NCBI GenBank assembly: GCA_965216195.1
Contig: OZ244151.1
Coordinates: 1,736,001-1,800,000, forward strand
DNA length: 64,000 bases
Direction: 5' to 3'
Source of the DNA: Aridibacter sp965216195
GTDB lineage: Bacteria; Acidobacteriota; Blastocatellia; Pyrinomonadales; Pyrinomonadaceae
The notes under the pieces were generated by a model. That model ran no database searches, had not been told where the DNA came from, and saw nothing but the letters and a program-made list of their open reading frames with translations. This document shows, in pieces, positions 52,009-61,248 of the stretch. Made by a program: the position numbers and the translations under genes. Numbering within the stretch: position 1 is the stretch's first letter; each line of letters starts with the position of its first letter.

Positions 52009-54282
52009 CTATCTATCTGATCTGACAAGCCTAAAACCCAAAGCCTGATCTCTCAATTTCGCCTTCACTTCCCGCCTAAAAGTCGAGGTCATCGCAAACT
52101 CTCCGGTCGATTTAAAGTTGGCAGAACCTCCACGAATCATGTAATGAGGCTCATTCAATTTCTTCGTAGTCAGTCTGCTACCTGGATAGGGACGTGGCGT
52201 CGAACTCGTCCATTCAAAAACGTTTCCAACCAGGTCTTCGACACCCCATTTATTTGCTCCACATTCCCTTCCGCCAACGGCCTCCGGAGCCGTTGTTTTT
52301 CTATCCAATACGACGCAATCTTTCTTAAATTCGTTTCCCCAGGGATAAAGATAACTTTCACCACCGCTTCGGGCAGCGTATTCCCACTCTTGCTCGGTCG
52401 GAAGCCTGTAGGTAACTCCGTCTCGCTCCGAACGCCACTTCGCAAAGGCCTGAACTTCTTTGTACGAAACCGAACGAACCGGCATATTAAGGTCTCTTGA
52501 AAAAGGCTTTCCGCCTTCCCAATAAAATGGAAAGATCTTATAACCGGTCGCCTTAGCGAACTCATAATATTCGGCGTTGGTCACTTCGTATTTATCCATT
52601 CCAAAACTTTTAACCATCACCTTATGTTCAGGGGCTTCTTCCGGCAACCCGCCATTTCTTCCCATCTTGAATTCGCCTTCAGGGATTTCGACAATCACGT
52701 TCTTTATCAATAACTGTGCCGGTTTGGTCTTCGTTTCCTCAGGCTTTGGAGTTGCGCTTTTCTCCGGCGTGCCCGACGTAGTTGGGCCCGAACTCCCCAA
52801 AAAACCAGACATGTAAGCACCAATCCCTACAAATGCAGTAAGTAAGAATAGGCCCAATATTCCAGTAAGTGCCAACACTAGCGGAGACAAAAACCAACTT
52901 CGCGAGGCCGCCCCGGAAGCCGTATCTTGGGTCACCGTTCTCGAATTTTGATGAACGGTATTTTTGAGTTCAGCCTGTGTTCCGTGGGTTACGGAAAGGT
53001 TGGGAGGAGTGTCCTGGGAAATTGATCCTTCAAACTGGACAGTCTCTCCGAGCGACGCGGGTTTCTCAATCGGCTTCTCATCGCTTTTTAGATCCGCAAC
53101 CACTTGCTGCGGGGTTCCGTCGCAAAGAACCCGTTTTTCCCAATCCCGATAACCTCTATGCCTAACCTTTAGATTGTGATTTCCGCTCTGAAGCCCATCG
53201 AGCAACAACCATCCATCATCTCTGCTTTTCCCGACCGCCACTTCATTAACATAAACGTCGGACTCAGGAGGATTCGTTAAGACTTTTAAGCTGGAAACCG
53301 GAAGCTCTCCGCCGCTACTCGTTACATTAATACCGGCTTGTGAGTATCCCAACGCGGAGCTAAGTTCCTGGATTAAATCTTCCACACTGGCCGTCCGCTT
53401 CGCACGATCTTTCTCAAGTGTTCGTCTTACAGCAGCTTCGATCTTTGGATCAATCTCAACACCCATATCCGCGAAAGTGGGGGGGGAATCCGTAAGGTGC
53501 TTTTTCATAATCGCCGGAATCGAAGAACCCTTAAAAGGAACATCGCCGGCAAGCATTTGATAAAGCATTACGCCAATCGAGTAAATGTCCGAACGAGCGT
53601 CAAGCTCTTCGTCAGACCATTGCTCGGGAGCCATATAATATGGCGACCCCATCAAACCCGTCGTTTGCGCTTGAATAAAAGAACCGAGCAATTCGCCTGA
53701 TTTAATCTTCGCTAACCCGAAATCCAGAATCTTCACCGCCTCAGACATATCCTCTTTGTCCTTAAGGAGCATAATATTTAGCGGCTTCATATCGCGGTGA
53801 ACAATACCCTGGTTGTGCGCGGCTCCGATTCCCTTACAGATTGCTGAGGTCAGCTCAAACGCTTTTTCAGGTGAAAGGCGTTTTTCTCGGTCTAGAAAAT
53901 CATGAAGGTCCTCTCCTTCAACGAATTCCATAACCAAAAAGGGCATCGTGCCCTGCGCAACCCCGTAATCCGTCACATTAACGACATTCTGGTGGCTTAT
54001 AGCGGCAGCGGCGAGCGCTTCCTGTCTAAAACGTTGAACGAGTTGAGGATCGTTCCCTACCAGATCCGGAAGTATTATTTTGATCGCGTGGAGTGTTTTT
54101 AGATATGCGTGCCGAGCTTTATAAACAACGCCCATTCCGCCCTGCCCAACCCTGCTTTCCAAATGATACTTCCCTTCCAAAACTGGCTCGCCGGCAATCG
54201 TATGTAGTGTCGGCATACCATCGTCAGGACAGGCGTTTACATCATCAGCGTAGCAAGTTTTGCAGTGTTGGCACTCTTTCAT
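52009..54282 (-). CDS. Ser/Thr protein kinase with PEGA and sulfatase-modifying-factor domains
   Basis: About 757 residues, starting at ATG 54282 (MKECQHCKTCYADD); ATG 54315 is an alternative. Domains: Cys motif; kinase with intact RVGQGGMGVVYKA, HAIKI, HRDMKPLNIML and LDFGLAKI; PEGA domain (about 340-410, SLKVLTNPPESDVYVNEVAV); transmembrane helix (WFLSPLVLALTGILGLFLLT); and a C-terminal FGE-sulfatase type domain (FKMGRNGGLPEEAPEHKV, YRLPTEQEWEYAARSGG). Kinase activity is likely. The outer domain resembles ligand- or glycan-binding sensors. Its target is not shown, but the FHA-ABC protein is a candidate. Confidence 0.85.
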   Translation of the reverse strand: MKECQHCKTCYADDVNACPDDGMPTLHTIAGEPVLEGKYHLESRVGQGGMGVVYKARHAYLKTLHAIKIILPDLVGNDPQLVQRFRQEALAAAAISHQNVVNVTDYGVAQGTMPFLVMEFVEGEDLHDFLDREKRLSPEKAFELTSAICKGIGAAHNQGIVHRDMKPLNIMLLKDKEDMSEAVKILDFGLAKIKSGELLGSFIQAQTTGLMGSPYYMAPEQWSDEELDARSDIYSIGVMLYQMLAGDVPFKGSSIPAIMKKHLTDSPPTFADMGVEIDPKIEAAVRRTLEKDRAKRTASVEDLIQELSSALGYSQAGINVTSSGGELPVSSLKVLTNPPESDVYVNEVAVGKSRDDGWLLLDGLQSGNHNLKVRHRGYRDWEKRVLCDGTPQQVVADLKSDEKPIEKPASLGETVQFEGSISQDTPPNLSVTHGTQAELKNTVHQNSRTVTQDTASGAASRSWFLSPLVLALTGILGLFLLTAFVGIGAYMSGFLGSSGPTTSGTPEKSATPKPEETKTKPAQLLIKNVIVEIPEGEFKMGRNGGLPEEAPEHKVMVKSFGMDKYEVTNAEYYEFAKATGYKIFPFYWEGGKPFSRDLNMPVRSVSYKEVQAFAKWRSERDGVTYRLPTEQEWEYAARSGGESYLYPWGNEFKKDCVVLDRKTTAPEAVGGRECGANKWGVEDLVGNVFEWTSSTPRPYPGSRLTTKKLNEPHYMIRGGSANFKSTGEFAMTSTFRREVKAKLRDQALGFRLVRSDR

Positions 54283-54432
54283 TTGTATTCCCGAAATTAA
54301 GCAGACACGCCGCAACGGTAAAGCATCCGTTTCTCGACCGAAGAACTACATCGTCGGCGAATATTCGCCAATCCTTAATTCTAAATGCTTTCAAGCGGTC
54401 AATCAAGGATTTTGATGTTAGAAATGAAACCA

Positions 54433-54473
54433 GCGCCTAAAAACCATTCCAATAAGGGTTAGGATTTAGGCGC
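54433..54473. other. Long hairpin between kinase start and leuS stop
   Basis: gcgcctaaa (54433-54441) and tttaggcgc (54465-54473) are perfect inverted copies, extended by an inner aacc/ggtt pair. No T-tract on either side, so a simple terminator is unlikely. It could be an mRNA-stabilising or processing hairpin. Confidence 0.55.
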
Positions 54474-54523
54474 AAAAAGCATGGAATAGCATATACCGAC
54501 AAGAATTGCTTCAATAACAGAAT

Positions 54524-57523
54524 TTATCTTAGCACGACGTTTACGAGCCGTCCTGGGACGACGATTATTTTTACAATCTCCTTCCCTTCAGTATATTCTT
54601 TGATTTTACGATCAGCGAGAGCCAGATTTTCCACTTCTTCGTTAGAAGCCTCCGGCGAAGCCTTTACCCGCGCTCGAAGTTTTCCGTTTACCTGAACGAC
54701 AACCTCAATTTCATCGGCTTTCGCAATTTCATCATCCGCGATCGGAAATCTGGCACCGGATTCGAGGATACCCATATCGCGCCCCGTGATCGCTTCCCAC
54801 AATTCTTCCGAGACATGCGGCGCATAGGGAGCAAGCATCGAGATCAAACTTTCGCAGGCTTCACGAACGGCAAAAATATCCCCTTGGTTTGCATTTTCCG
54901 GCTCAACCTTGAGGTCATACATAGCATTTGACAACTCCATCAGAGCGGCAACCGGAGTATTAAACTGCCCGCTTTCAAAATTCTCTGTGATGCGTTTTAT
55001 TGTCTGATGGGTCTTTTGCCGCAATTTTTGCGCGGAATCGCTAAACTCCAGTTTTTTAGTTGAAAGTTCGGCGATCGAAACCGAATTCGGGTCATCATCG
55101 TTTCCAGTCGCCCAACGGCCGCTTTCTACCCATCTATAAACAAATCTCCAGACCCTCTGAATAAACCGCACCGCGCCATCGATCCCGGTCTCCTGCCAAA
55201 CCAGCTCGTTTTCAACCGGAGCTGCAAACATCGAAAAAAGCCTTACCGAATCCGAACCGTAAATCGAGATCATGTCGTTTGGGTCTACGCCATTGAGCTT
55301 CGATTTGCCCATTTTCTCAACCGCAACCCGCACGGACGATCCATCTTCTTTCAGCTTCGCACCCTTTGCCTTTCCGCCGTCATCGCGCTTGATCTCGACG
55401 TCATCGGGGAAAACGTATGACTCCTTTGATTTACTGTAAAACGACTCCGCAACCACCATCCCTTGTGTTAACAAACGCTTAGCCGGCTCATCGAAATCAA
55501 CCAAACCAATATCCCGCATAACTTTTGTCCAAAAACGCGTGTACAAAAGGTGCATTACCGCGTGGTCAATGCCGCCTATATACTGATCAACCGGCAGCCA
55601 ATAACTCGCCACCTTCGAATCAAAGGGCATTTCTTCATTTTTGGGGTCCGCGTAGCGAAAGTAGTACCACGTTGAATCGACAAAAGTGTCCATCGTATCA
55701 GTTTCACGTTTCGCCGGCTCACCGCATTCCGGACACCCCGCGTTTACGAATTCTTCTACCTTTGCAAGAGGTGATTCTCCCACGCCGGTAAACGGTGCTG
55801 ATTCAGGCAGCTCAACCGGAAGATCTTCAAACGGCACAGGCACATGTCCGCACGAATCGCAGTTAATTATCGGAATCGGTGCACCCCAAAACCGCTGACG
55901 CGAAATTCCCCAGTCTCGCAAACGGTAGGTCATCGCACCTTCGCCAAATCCCTTATTTTCAGCAAATTGCGTCATTTCTATTAAAGCGTCATCTGAAGTT
56001 TTTCCAGTCCAGGAATCCGAGTTTACCAATACACCTTTTTCAGTAAACGCTTCTACAACTTCGTTCTGCACACTCCCGGGCGGTCGGGTTCCTGCCTCGT
56101 TTGCTCCTTCGCGGCTTTGCAGGGAATCCTCTTCCCGCACACTCCCTTGCGGTCGTGTCTCCGCCTCCTTTGCTCCTTTGCGACTTTGCAGGGAATCCTC
56201 TTCCCGCACACTCCCTTGCGGTCGTGTCTCCGCCTCCTTTGCTCCTTTGCGACTTTGCGGGGAATCCTCTTCGTGCACACTCCCTTGCGGTCGTGTCTCC
56301 GCCTCCTTTGCTCCTTTGCGACTTTGCGGGGAATCCTCTTCGTGCACACTCCCTTGCGGTCGCGTCTCCGCCTCCTTTGCTCCTTTGCGACTTTGCGGGG
56401 AATCCTCCTCCCTTTCTCCTTGCCTCTGTGGCTGAATCACCGGTTTAATACGCAACCCAAACTTCTTCGCAAAGTCAAAATCACGTTCGTCGTGAGCCGG
56501 TACGCTCATCACCGCGCCAGTCCCGTAACTCATCATTACGTAATTCCCTACCCAAATCGGAATCTCCTCGCCGGAAAAAGGATTAATACCCTTCATACCG
56601 GTATCAATCCCGTCTTTTTCAACCTCTTCTCCGTAATCTTTGGGCTCAGCTTGTTCGACCTTGATCGCCTCGATTTTCGCTTTAACTTCGTCCGAAAAAC
56701 TTTCACCAAATTCTTCAATAAACGGATGCTCAGGGGCAACCACGATTGAATTAACGCCGTAAATCGTATCGATTCGCGTGGTAAAAACTTTAACCCTAAA
56801 CTCAGAACCCTGAACTTTGAACTCGATAAAGGCGCCTTTACTCCTCCCGATCCAGTTTTCCTGCATCGTCAAAACGCGTTCGGGCCAGCCCTCCTTGATC
56901 TTTGACATATCGTCGAGAAGTTCGTCAGCGTACCTTGTAATAGCCAAAAACCACTGCGGACGCAACTGTTTTTCGACAATGCTCCCGCAGCGCCAGCAAA
57001 TGCCGCCCGAAGCCTGCTCATTTGAAAGTGTTGTTTCGCACTTCGGACACCAGTTCACCTCTGAGTCCTTGCGATAGGCAAGCCCCATTTCAAGCATCTT
57101 GAGGAAAAACCACTGATCAAACTTGTAGTAATCGGGTCGATGGGCGGCAATCTCACGCGACCAGTCATAGCCGATCCCTAAGCTTTTCAGCTGATCGCGC
57201 ATTTCATCAATGTTAGCTTCGGTCCAATCGCGCGGATTCACGCCCTGTTTGATCGCGGCTTGCTCGGCCGGCTGCCCAAACGAATCCCAACCAATCGGAT
57301 GCAGTACGTTATAACCCTGCAAACGCTTGTACCAACTCAGAGCATCGCCGATCGAGTAGTTGCGAACGTGTCCCATATGGAGTTTTCCCGAAGGATATGG
57401 AAGCATCTCGAGGCAATAAAATTTCTCGCCATCAGCGTCCATATTCGCCTCAAAGGTTCCGCGCTCCGCCCAACGCGTTTGCCATTTTCTCTCTATTTTC
57501 TGTGCAAAATATTTTTCATCCAT
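54524..57523 (-). CDS. leuS: Leucyl-tRNA synthetase with repeat insertion
   Basis: A 999-residue class I synthetase; typical bacterial LeuRS is about 820-870. PYPSGKLHMGHVRN (HIGH-type) and EKMGKSKLNGVDP (KMSKS-type) are intact, as are the editing-domain motifs TTRIDTIYG and VPAHDERDFDF. The excess is a run of five near-identical 23-residue repeats (residues about 362-488), EEDSPQSRKGAKEAE followed by TRPQGSVH or TRPQGSVR, lying between GLRIKPVI and AFTEKGVLVNS. E. coli LeuRS has a short surface loop there. The enzyme is probably functional, since the gene is essential and no other leuS is visible here. Confidence 0.92.
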   Translation of the reverse strand: MDEKYFAQKIERKWQTRWAERGTFEANMDADGEKFYCLEMLPYPSGKLHMGHVRNYSIGDALSWYKRLQGYNVLHPIGWDSFGQPAEQAAIKQGVNPRDWTEANIDEMRDQLKSLGIGYDWSREIAAHRPDYYKFDQWFFLKMLEMGLAYRKDSEVNWCPKCETTLSNEQASGGICWRCGSIVEKQLRPQWFLAITRYADELLDDMSKIKEGWPERVLTMQENWIGRSKGAFIEFKVQGSEFRVKVFTTRIDTIYGVNSIVVAPEHPFIEEFGESFSDEVKAKIEAIKVEQAEPKDYGEEVEKDGIDTGMKGINPFSGEEIPIWVGNYVMMSYGTGAVMSVPAHDERDFDFAKKFGLRIKPVIQPQRQGEREEDSPQSRKGAKEAETRPQGSVHEEDSPQSRKGAKEAETRPQGSVHEEDSPQSRKGAKEAETRPQGSVREEDSLQSRKGAKEAETRPQGSVREEDSLQSREGANEAGTRPPGSVQNEVVEAFTEKGVLVNSDSWTGKTSDDALIEMTQFAENKGFGEGAMTYRLRDWGISRQRFWGAPIPIINCDSCGHVPVPFEDLPVELPESAPFTGVGESPLAKVEEFVNAGCPECGEPAKRETDTMDTFVDSTWYYFRYADPKNEEMPFDSKVASYWLPVDQYIGGIDHAVMHLLYTRFWTKVMRDIGLVDFDEPAKRLLTQGMVVAESFYSKSKESYVFPDDVEIKRDDGGKAKGAKLKEDGSSVRVAVEKMGKSKLNGVDPNDMISIYGSDSVRLFSMFAAPVENELVWQETGIDGAVRFIQRVWRFVYRWVESGRWATGNDDDPNSVSIAELSTKKLEFSDSAQKLRQKTHQTIKRITENFESGQFNTPVAALMELSNAMYDLKVEPENANQGDIFAVREACESLISMLAPYAPHVSEELWEAITGRDMGILESGARFPIADDEIAKADEIEVVVQVNGKLRARVKASPEASNEEVENLALADRKIKEYTEGKEIVKIIVVPGRLVNVVLR
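56055..56445. repeat. Five 69-bp tandem repeats inside leuS
   Basis: The units begin at 56072, 56141, 56210, 56279 and 56348, each 69 bp, a multiple of three. The units at the leuS 5' side are near identical; the one at 56072 is most diverged. On the minus strand the core reads gcaaagtcgcaaaggagcaa. The repeat contains no stop codon in several frames, which produces overlapping open frames on both strands that are not genes. Confidence 0.9.
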
Positions 57524-57773
57524 GGTTTCTAAACTAAAACCTCATAAAAAACTACTATCTCAGGCAATTAATCGCCCGCCGATAGATCATAAATTGTAGG
57601 TTGAAATAACGCGAGTCGCCACTACGCTAAGAAATTAACGAGTGGCAATGTAAGGCGGAGTTTGTTTTTCGAAAACCGCATAAACGGAAGTTTAGTCAAA
57701 TTGCGAAAATTAGTCCAGTTTTTAGAATCGGCTATTGTTCGCGCTTTGCAACAGCTGTTAGACTTTTAACAGA

Positions 57774-58697
57774 ATGAACGAAACGCTAATGCAAAGATGG
57801 GTCGAATTTCCCGCTCGATTACTAATCGCTTTTTTTGTGTTTTTCGTAGTCACGTCTTATACTCAAACGCCCAAACAGCTTAAATATTATGCCGAACGAA
57901 TTGAGTTTGGCGAGATAGAAGTAAAACGAAACGCGCTCTTTGAGCTTCGCAACTTTGAAACCGAATCTGCGTCCCGTGTCGCTATTCCGGCACTTCGCGA
58001 CATATCTGAAATTGTACGCGCTACCGCGACCCACACCTTAGTTTTCCTGCCGAAAGGTGAGGCCGTTGCGCATTTACTTCCACTGCTCGAAGAAAAATCT
58101 GTCTATGTAAGACGCGAAACGGCCTATGCCCTTGGAAAAGTGGGTAGCAAAAGAGCAAATAGAAGGCTGATTGAATTGCTCAAACGCGACAAATCGCGCG
58201 AAGTAAAAACCGCCTGCGCCGTCGCACTAGGCGAGATCGGTGACATTTCAGCGGCAGGTGCTTTAGCCGAAGTTATTAAGCGAAAACGAAGGAAAAAAGA
58301 CGTTTTTCTTAGGCGAGCTGCTGCACGTTCGATTGGAAAAATCGCACAAACGATGCAAAAGCAAGTTGTTACAACTACTACACCGGAGAGTTTTCTACCC
58401 GAAAAATATAAGAAAATTAGGCGCCCGCGCTACGGAAAGCTGGTCGAGGCGTTTCCAGTGTTTAGCACCGCAAATCAATTTTTGATAAAAATCTTGAAAA
58501 ACGTGAAGGAATCAAATGATGTACGCCGCGAAGCAGCCTTTGCTCTTGGAGAAATCGGAGATGCCTCGTCGATTCAAATTCTAAAAGCTCAACTGAATTC
58601 TAAAGATTATTATCTTGCAGAGATTTGCGAAGAATCGCTTCGAAAGGTGATTGCGAGCGTAAATTTCGCGAATTCGGATGGTGTTCCACAAACTTGA
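57774..58697 (+). CDS. Exported HEAT-repeat protein
   Basis: A 307-residue protein with an N-terminal signal or anchor (FPARLLIAFFVFFVVTSYTQ). Then HEAT/PBS-lyase-like repeats: EVKRNALFELRNFETESASR, YVRRETAYALGKVGSKRANR, EVKTACAVALGEIGDISAAG and DVRREAAFALGEIGDASSIQ. Such solenoids bind proteins. The 250-base gap before it shows no gene or clear signal. Confidence 0.75.
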   Translation: MNETLMQRWVEFPARLLIAFFVFFVVTSYTQTPKQLKYYAERIEFGEIEVKRNALFELRNFETESASRVAIPALRDISEIVRATATHTLVFLPKGEAVAHLLPLLEEKSVYVRRETAYALGKVGSKRANRRLIELLKRDKSREVKTACAVALGEIGDISAAGALAEVIKRKRRKKDVFLRRAAARSIGKIAQTMQKQVVTTTTPESFLPEKYKKIRRPRYGKLVEAFPVFSTANQFLIKILKNVKESNDVRREAAFALGEIGDASSIQILKAQLNSKDYYLAEICEESLRKVIASVNFANSDGVPQT

Positions 58698-58757
58698 TCT
58701 GAAGAATCGAAAACCCGCATTTTTGTCTTTGAGTTTATCTTTGATTTAATAAAAGGA

Positions 58758-59942
58758 ATGAAACCGAAACACCAGCTGGATTCCATCGAAATCGATTTCC
58801 CTACTTCGTACAACAACGTTCGCTCTTATACTGAAGAGCTATGCGAGCCGCTCGAGATTGAGGATTATATACCTCAACCGATTATTGACGTTTCTCCGCC
58901 GCGATGGAACATTGCTCACACCACTTGGTTTTTTGAGGAATTAATACTCAAAAAACATGCGTCGTCTTACAAAGAATTTGATCCAAACTACTGCTTTCTG
59001 TTTAACAGCTACTACAACACAGTCGGCGAGCGAACTTTACGGGACAAACGGGGTGACTTATCCCGCCCAACCGTTAAAGAAGTATTTGAGTATCGCAAGT
59101 ATGTCGATACTGAAATGCAGGTGCTCTTCGCCGCTGAAATGACTGACGAGGTACGTGATCTGGTAGTTTTGGGACTAAATCACGAACAGCAGCATCAGGA
59201 ACTTTTTCTGACCGATCTCAAATATACTTTTGGCGTAAACCCTACCTTTCCGGTTTATAGTAAAGATTTTGCACTCGTAGAAAAAGGTGAGATTGGTTCA
59301 ACAAACCTTATCGAAATCGAGGCCGGCGTAAAAGAGATTGGTTTTAGTGGCGAAGGTTTTTGCTTCGACAACGAACTCGGACTACACAAGGTTTATCTAG
59401 AAGAGTTCGAAATCCGCAGCAGTCTTGTTTCAAACGAGGAATTTATTGAATTTATTGAGGATGGCGGATACGAAACCCATTCTCTCTGGCATTCAGAAGG
59501 CTGGGATTGGGTAAACGAAAAAGAGATTGGTGCGCCCCTCTACTGGAATAAAATCGATAATGAATGGCATCAATTCACTTTGGGCGGCTTGCGGAAACTT
59601 AACCGGCGGAACCCAGTTTGTCATATTTCATTTTACGAAGCAGCGGCTTTCGCTGAATGGAAAGGAATGAGGCTTCCTACGGAGTTTGAATGGGAAGCCG
59701 CATGTGAGGAGTTTGATTGGGGATTGCGTTGGGAATGGACAAGTTCTGCATATCTTCCTTATCCGGGATTTAAAACCGCTGAGGGCGCCGTCGGCGAATA
59801 TAACGGCAAGTTTATGGTAAACCAAAAAGTTTTACGCGGCGCTTCAGTCGCAACATCTCCAAACCACAGCCGAAAAAGTTACCGCAACTTCTTCCATCCG
59901 CATCTGCGTTGGCAGTTTACCGGTTTACGTTTGGCGAAATAA
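58758..59942 (+). CDS. egtB: Ergothioneine biosynthesis sulfoxide synthase EgtB
   Basis: A 394-residue protein. The N-terminal DinB-like domain carries iron ligands: WNIAHTTWFFEELIL and LNHEQQHQELFLTDLKYTF (HxxxHxE). The C-terminal sulfatase-modifying-factor-type domain (LPTEFEWEAACEEFDW, ending RKSYRNFFHPHLRWQFTGLR) completes the family layout. It joins cysteine or gamma-glutamylcysteine to trimethylhistidine with O2. egtD follows, so the pathway core is present; egtC and egtE homologues are not seen here. Confidence 0.92.
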   Translation: MKPKHQLDSIEIDFPTSYNNVRSYTEELCEPLEIEDYIPQPIIDVSPPRWNIAHTTWFFEELILKKHASSYKEFDPNYCFLFNSYYNTVGERTLRDKRGDLSRPTVKEVFEYRKYVDTEMQVLFAAEMTDEVRDLVVLGLNHEQQHQELFLTDLKYTFGVNPTFPVYSKDFALVEKGEIGSTNLIEIEAGVKEIGFSGEGFCFDNELGLHKVYLEEFEIRSSLVSNEEFIEFIEDGGYETHSLWHSEGWDWVNEKEIGAPLYWNKIDNEWHQFTLGGLRKLNRRNPVCHISFYEAAAFAEWKGMRLPTEFEWEAACEEFDWGLRWEWTSSAYLPYPGFKTAEGAVGEYNGKFMVNQKVLRGASVATSPNHSRKSYRNFFHPHLRWQFTGLRLAK

Positions 59943-59968
59943 AGAAAATTTGGCGTTCTGAGGAAATG

Positions 59969-60013
59969 CTGCGTACTAGAACCAATAAATCATGTAGGTT
60001 CTAGTACGCAGCC
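59969..60013. other. Perfect 16-bp inverted repeat between egtB and egtD
   Basis: gctgcgtactagaacc (59969-59984) and ggttctagtacgcagc (59998-60013) are exact inverted copies around a 13-base spacer. No T-tract follows. It could be a transcript-stabilising hairpin, an operator or a repeat remnant. Confidence 0.8.
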
Positions 60014-60090
60014 GTAACGACTCTACAAGTTTCGGACCGGCCGTTCGGAACTGTGTCTTATATCAGTTCTGCTTCGTTAGCTAATAAAAA

Positions 60091-61053
60091 ATGAAAAACT
60101 CCAAAAAACACAATACGTTTGCCGAGGATGTTCTCGAAGGACTTTCCGACAACCCCAAACATTTATCTTCAAAATATTTTTATGACGAAGCGGGTTCGAC
60201 GCTGTTTCAGGAGATAATGAAGCTTCCGGAATACTATCTTACTCGAACCGAAACCGAGATTTTCCGAGAGCAAACCGAAGAAATCTGCGAGGCATTTGAG
60301 GTCACAAATGGCGGCTTTGATCTGATCGAACTTGGGGCCGGAGACGGCACGAAAACTTCCCTTTTGGTCAAACATTTCTTAGAAAATGGTGCCGACTTTA
60401 AATATGTTCCGATAGATATTTCAAGAAAAGCCCTCGAATTATTAACCGATAAATTCCACCGCGAATATCCGACGCTGGAGATTCAACCCGAGTGCGGCGA
60501 CTATTTCAAGACCCTTAAAACCTTTTCAGAAAAGTCCCGGCGTAAAGAGATCATCCTTTTCCTGGGTTCCAACATTGGAAATTTCAGGGAGGCACAAGCC
60601 GTCGACTTCTTTCGGCATCTGCACGAAGTAATGAGCACTGAGGACATGATTTTTATCGGCTTTGATCTTCATAAAAACCCCAAAACGATCCTGAATGCCT
60701 ACGACGATTCTCAGCACGTCACTTCAAAGTTTAATCTGAACTTACTCAAACGCATCAACCGCGAACTCGGCGCAAACTTTCAAATCGAAAATTTTCTGCA
60801 CTACGCAAGTTATCACCCAACGGAATGTGCGGCTCGCTCGTATCTGATCTCGCAAAAGGATCAAACGGTTTTCATAGAATCGCTTGACCGGGAGTTCGGT
60901 TTTAAGAAGTGGGAGCCTATCTACATGGAAGTCTCACAAAAGTACAACCTCGATATGATCGAAAACCTCGCAGCGGAAAGCGGTTTTGAGATTGCACGAA
61001 ACTTCTTTGACGAAAATAAGTTCTACACAAATTCGCTCTGGCAAACCGTTTGA
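60091..61053 (+). CDS. egtD: L-histidine N-alpha-methyltransferase EgtD
   Basis: A 320-residue protein. The N-terminal LSSKYFYDEAGSTLFQEIMK and LPEYYLTRTETEIF are signatures of EgtD, and FDLIELGAGDGTKTSLLVKH is the SAM-binding motif. Also FLGSNIGNFREAQAVDFFRH and DLHKNPKTILNAYDD. It trimethylates histidine to hercynine, the substrate of EgtB. The inverted repeat at 59969-60013 lies between it and egtB. Confidence 0.92.
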   Translation: MKNSKKHNTFAEDVLEGLSDNPKHLSSKYFYDEAGSTLFQEIMKLPEYYLTRTETEIFREQTEEICEAFEVTNGGFDLIELGAGDGTKTSLLVKHFLENGADFKYVPIDISRKALELLTDKFHREYPTLEIQPECGDYFKTLKTFSEKSRRKEIILFLGSNIGNFREAQAVDFFRHLHEVMSTEDMIFIGFDLHKNPKTILNAYDDSQHVTSKFNLNLLKRINRELGANFQIENFLHYASYHPTECAARSYLISQKDQTVFIESLDREFGFKKWEPIYMEVSQKYNLDMIENLAAESGFEIARNFFDENKFYTNSLWQTV

Positions 61054-61067
61054 TGGTATAAATCCCT

Positions 61068-61244
61068 ATGGTTAACAACATAGGCTATTTCTTTAGTGCG
61101 GTCGGAATACTTTTGGCCATCCTTTGGGTCGTTCAGACGTTTACTCCTTTTCATTTGCTGAGTAATGCGGCGACCGGTGCCGCGGTTTGCTTACTGGTTG
61201 GATTTGGAATCCAGATCGTATCCCGAAATAAGGCAGGCAAATAG
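61068..61244 (+). CDS. Small two-helix membrane protein
   Basis: A 58-residue frame from ATG 61068: MVNNIGYFFSAVGILLAILW, then VVQTFTPFHLLSNAATGAAV, then CLLVGFGIQIVSRNKAGK. Two hydrophobic helices. It starts 15 bases after the egtD stop and ends 5 bases before the birA start, so it fits an operon. Family not recognised. Confidence 0.6.
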   Translation: MVNNIGYFFSAVGILLAILWVVQTFTPFHLLSNAATGAAVCLLVGFGIQIVSRNKAGK

Positions 61245-61248
61245 AACG

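Noticed and set aside
56101..56749. Overlapping plus-strand open frames across the leuS repeats
   Set aside because: They are by-products of the stop-free 69-bp repeat read in other frames; leuS motifs on the minus strand are clear.
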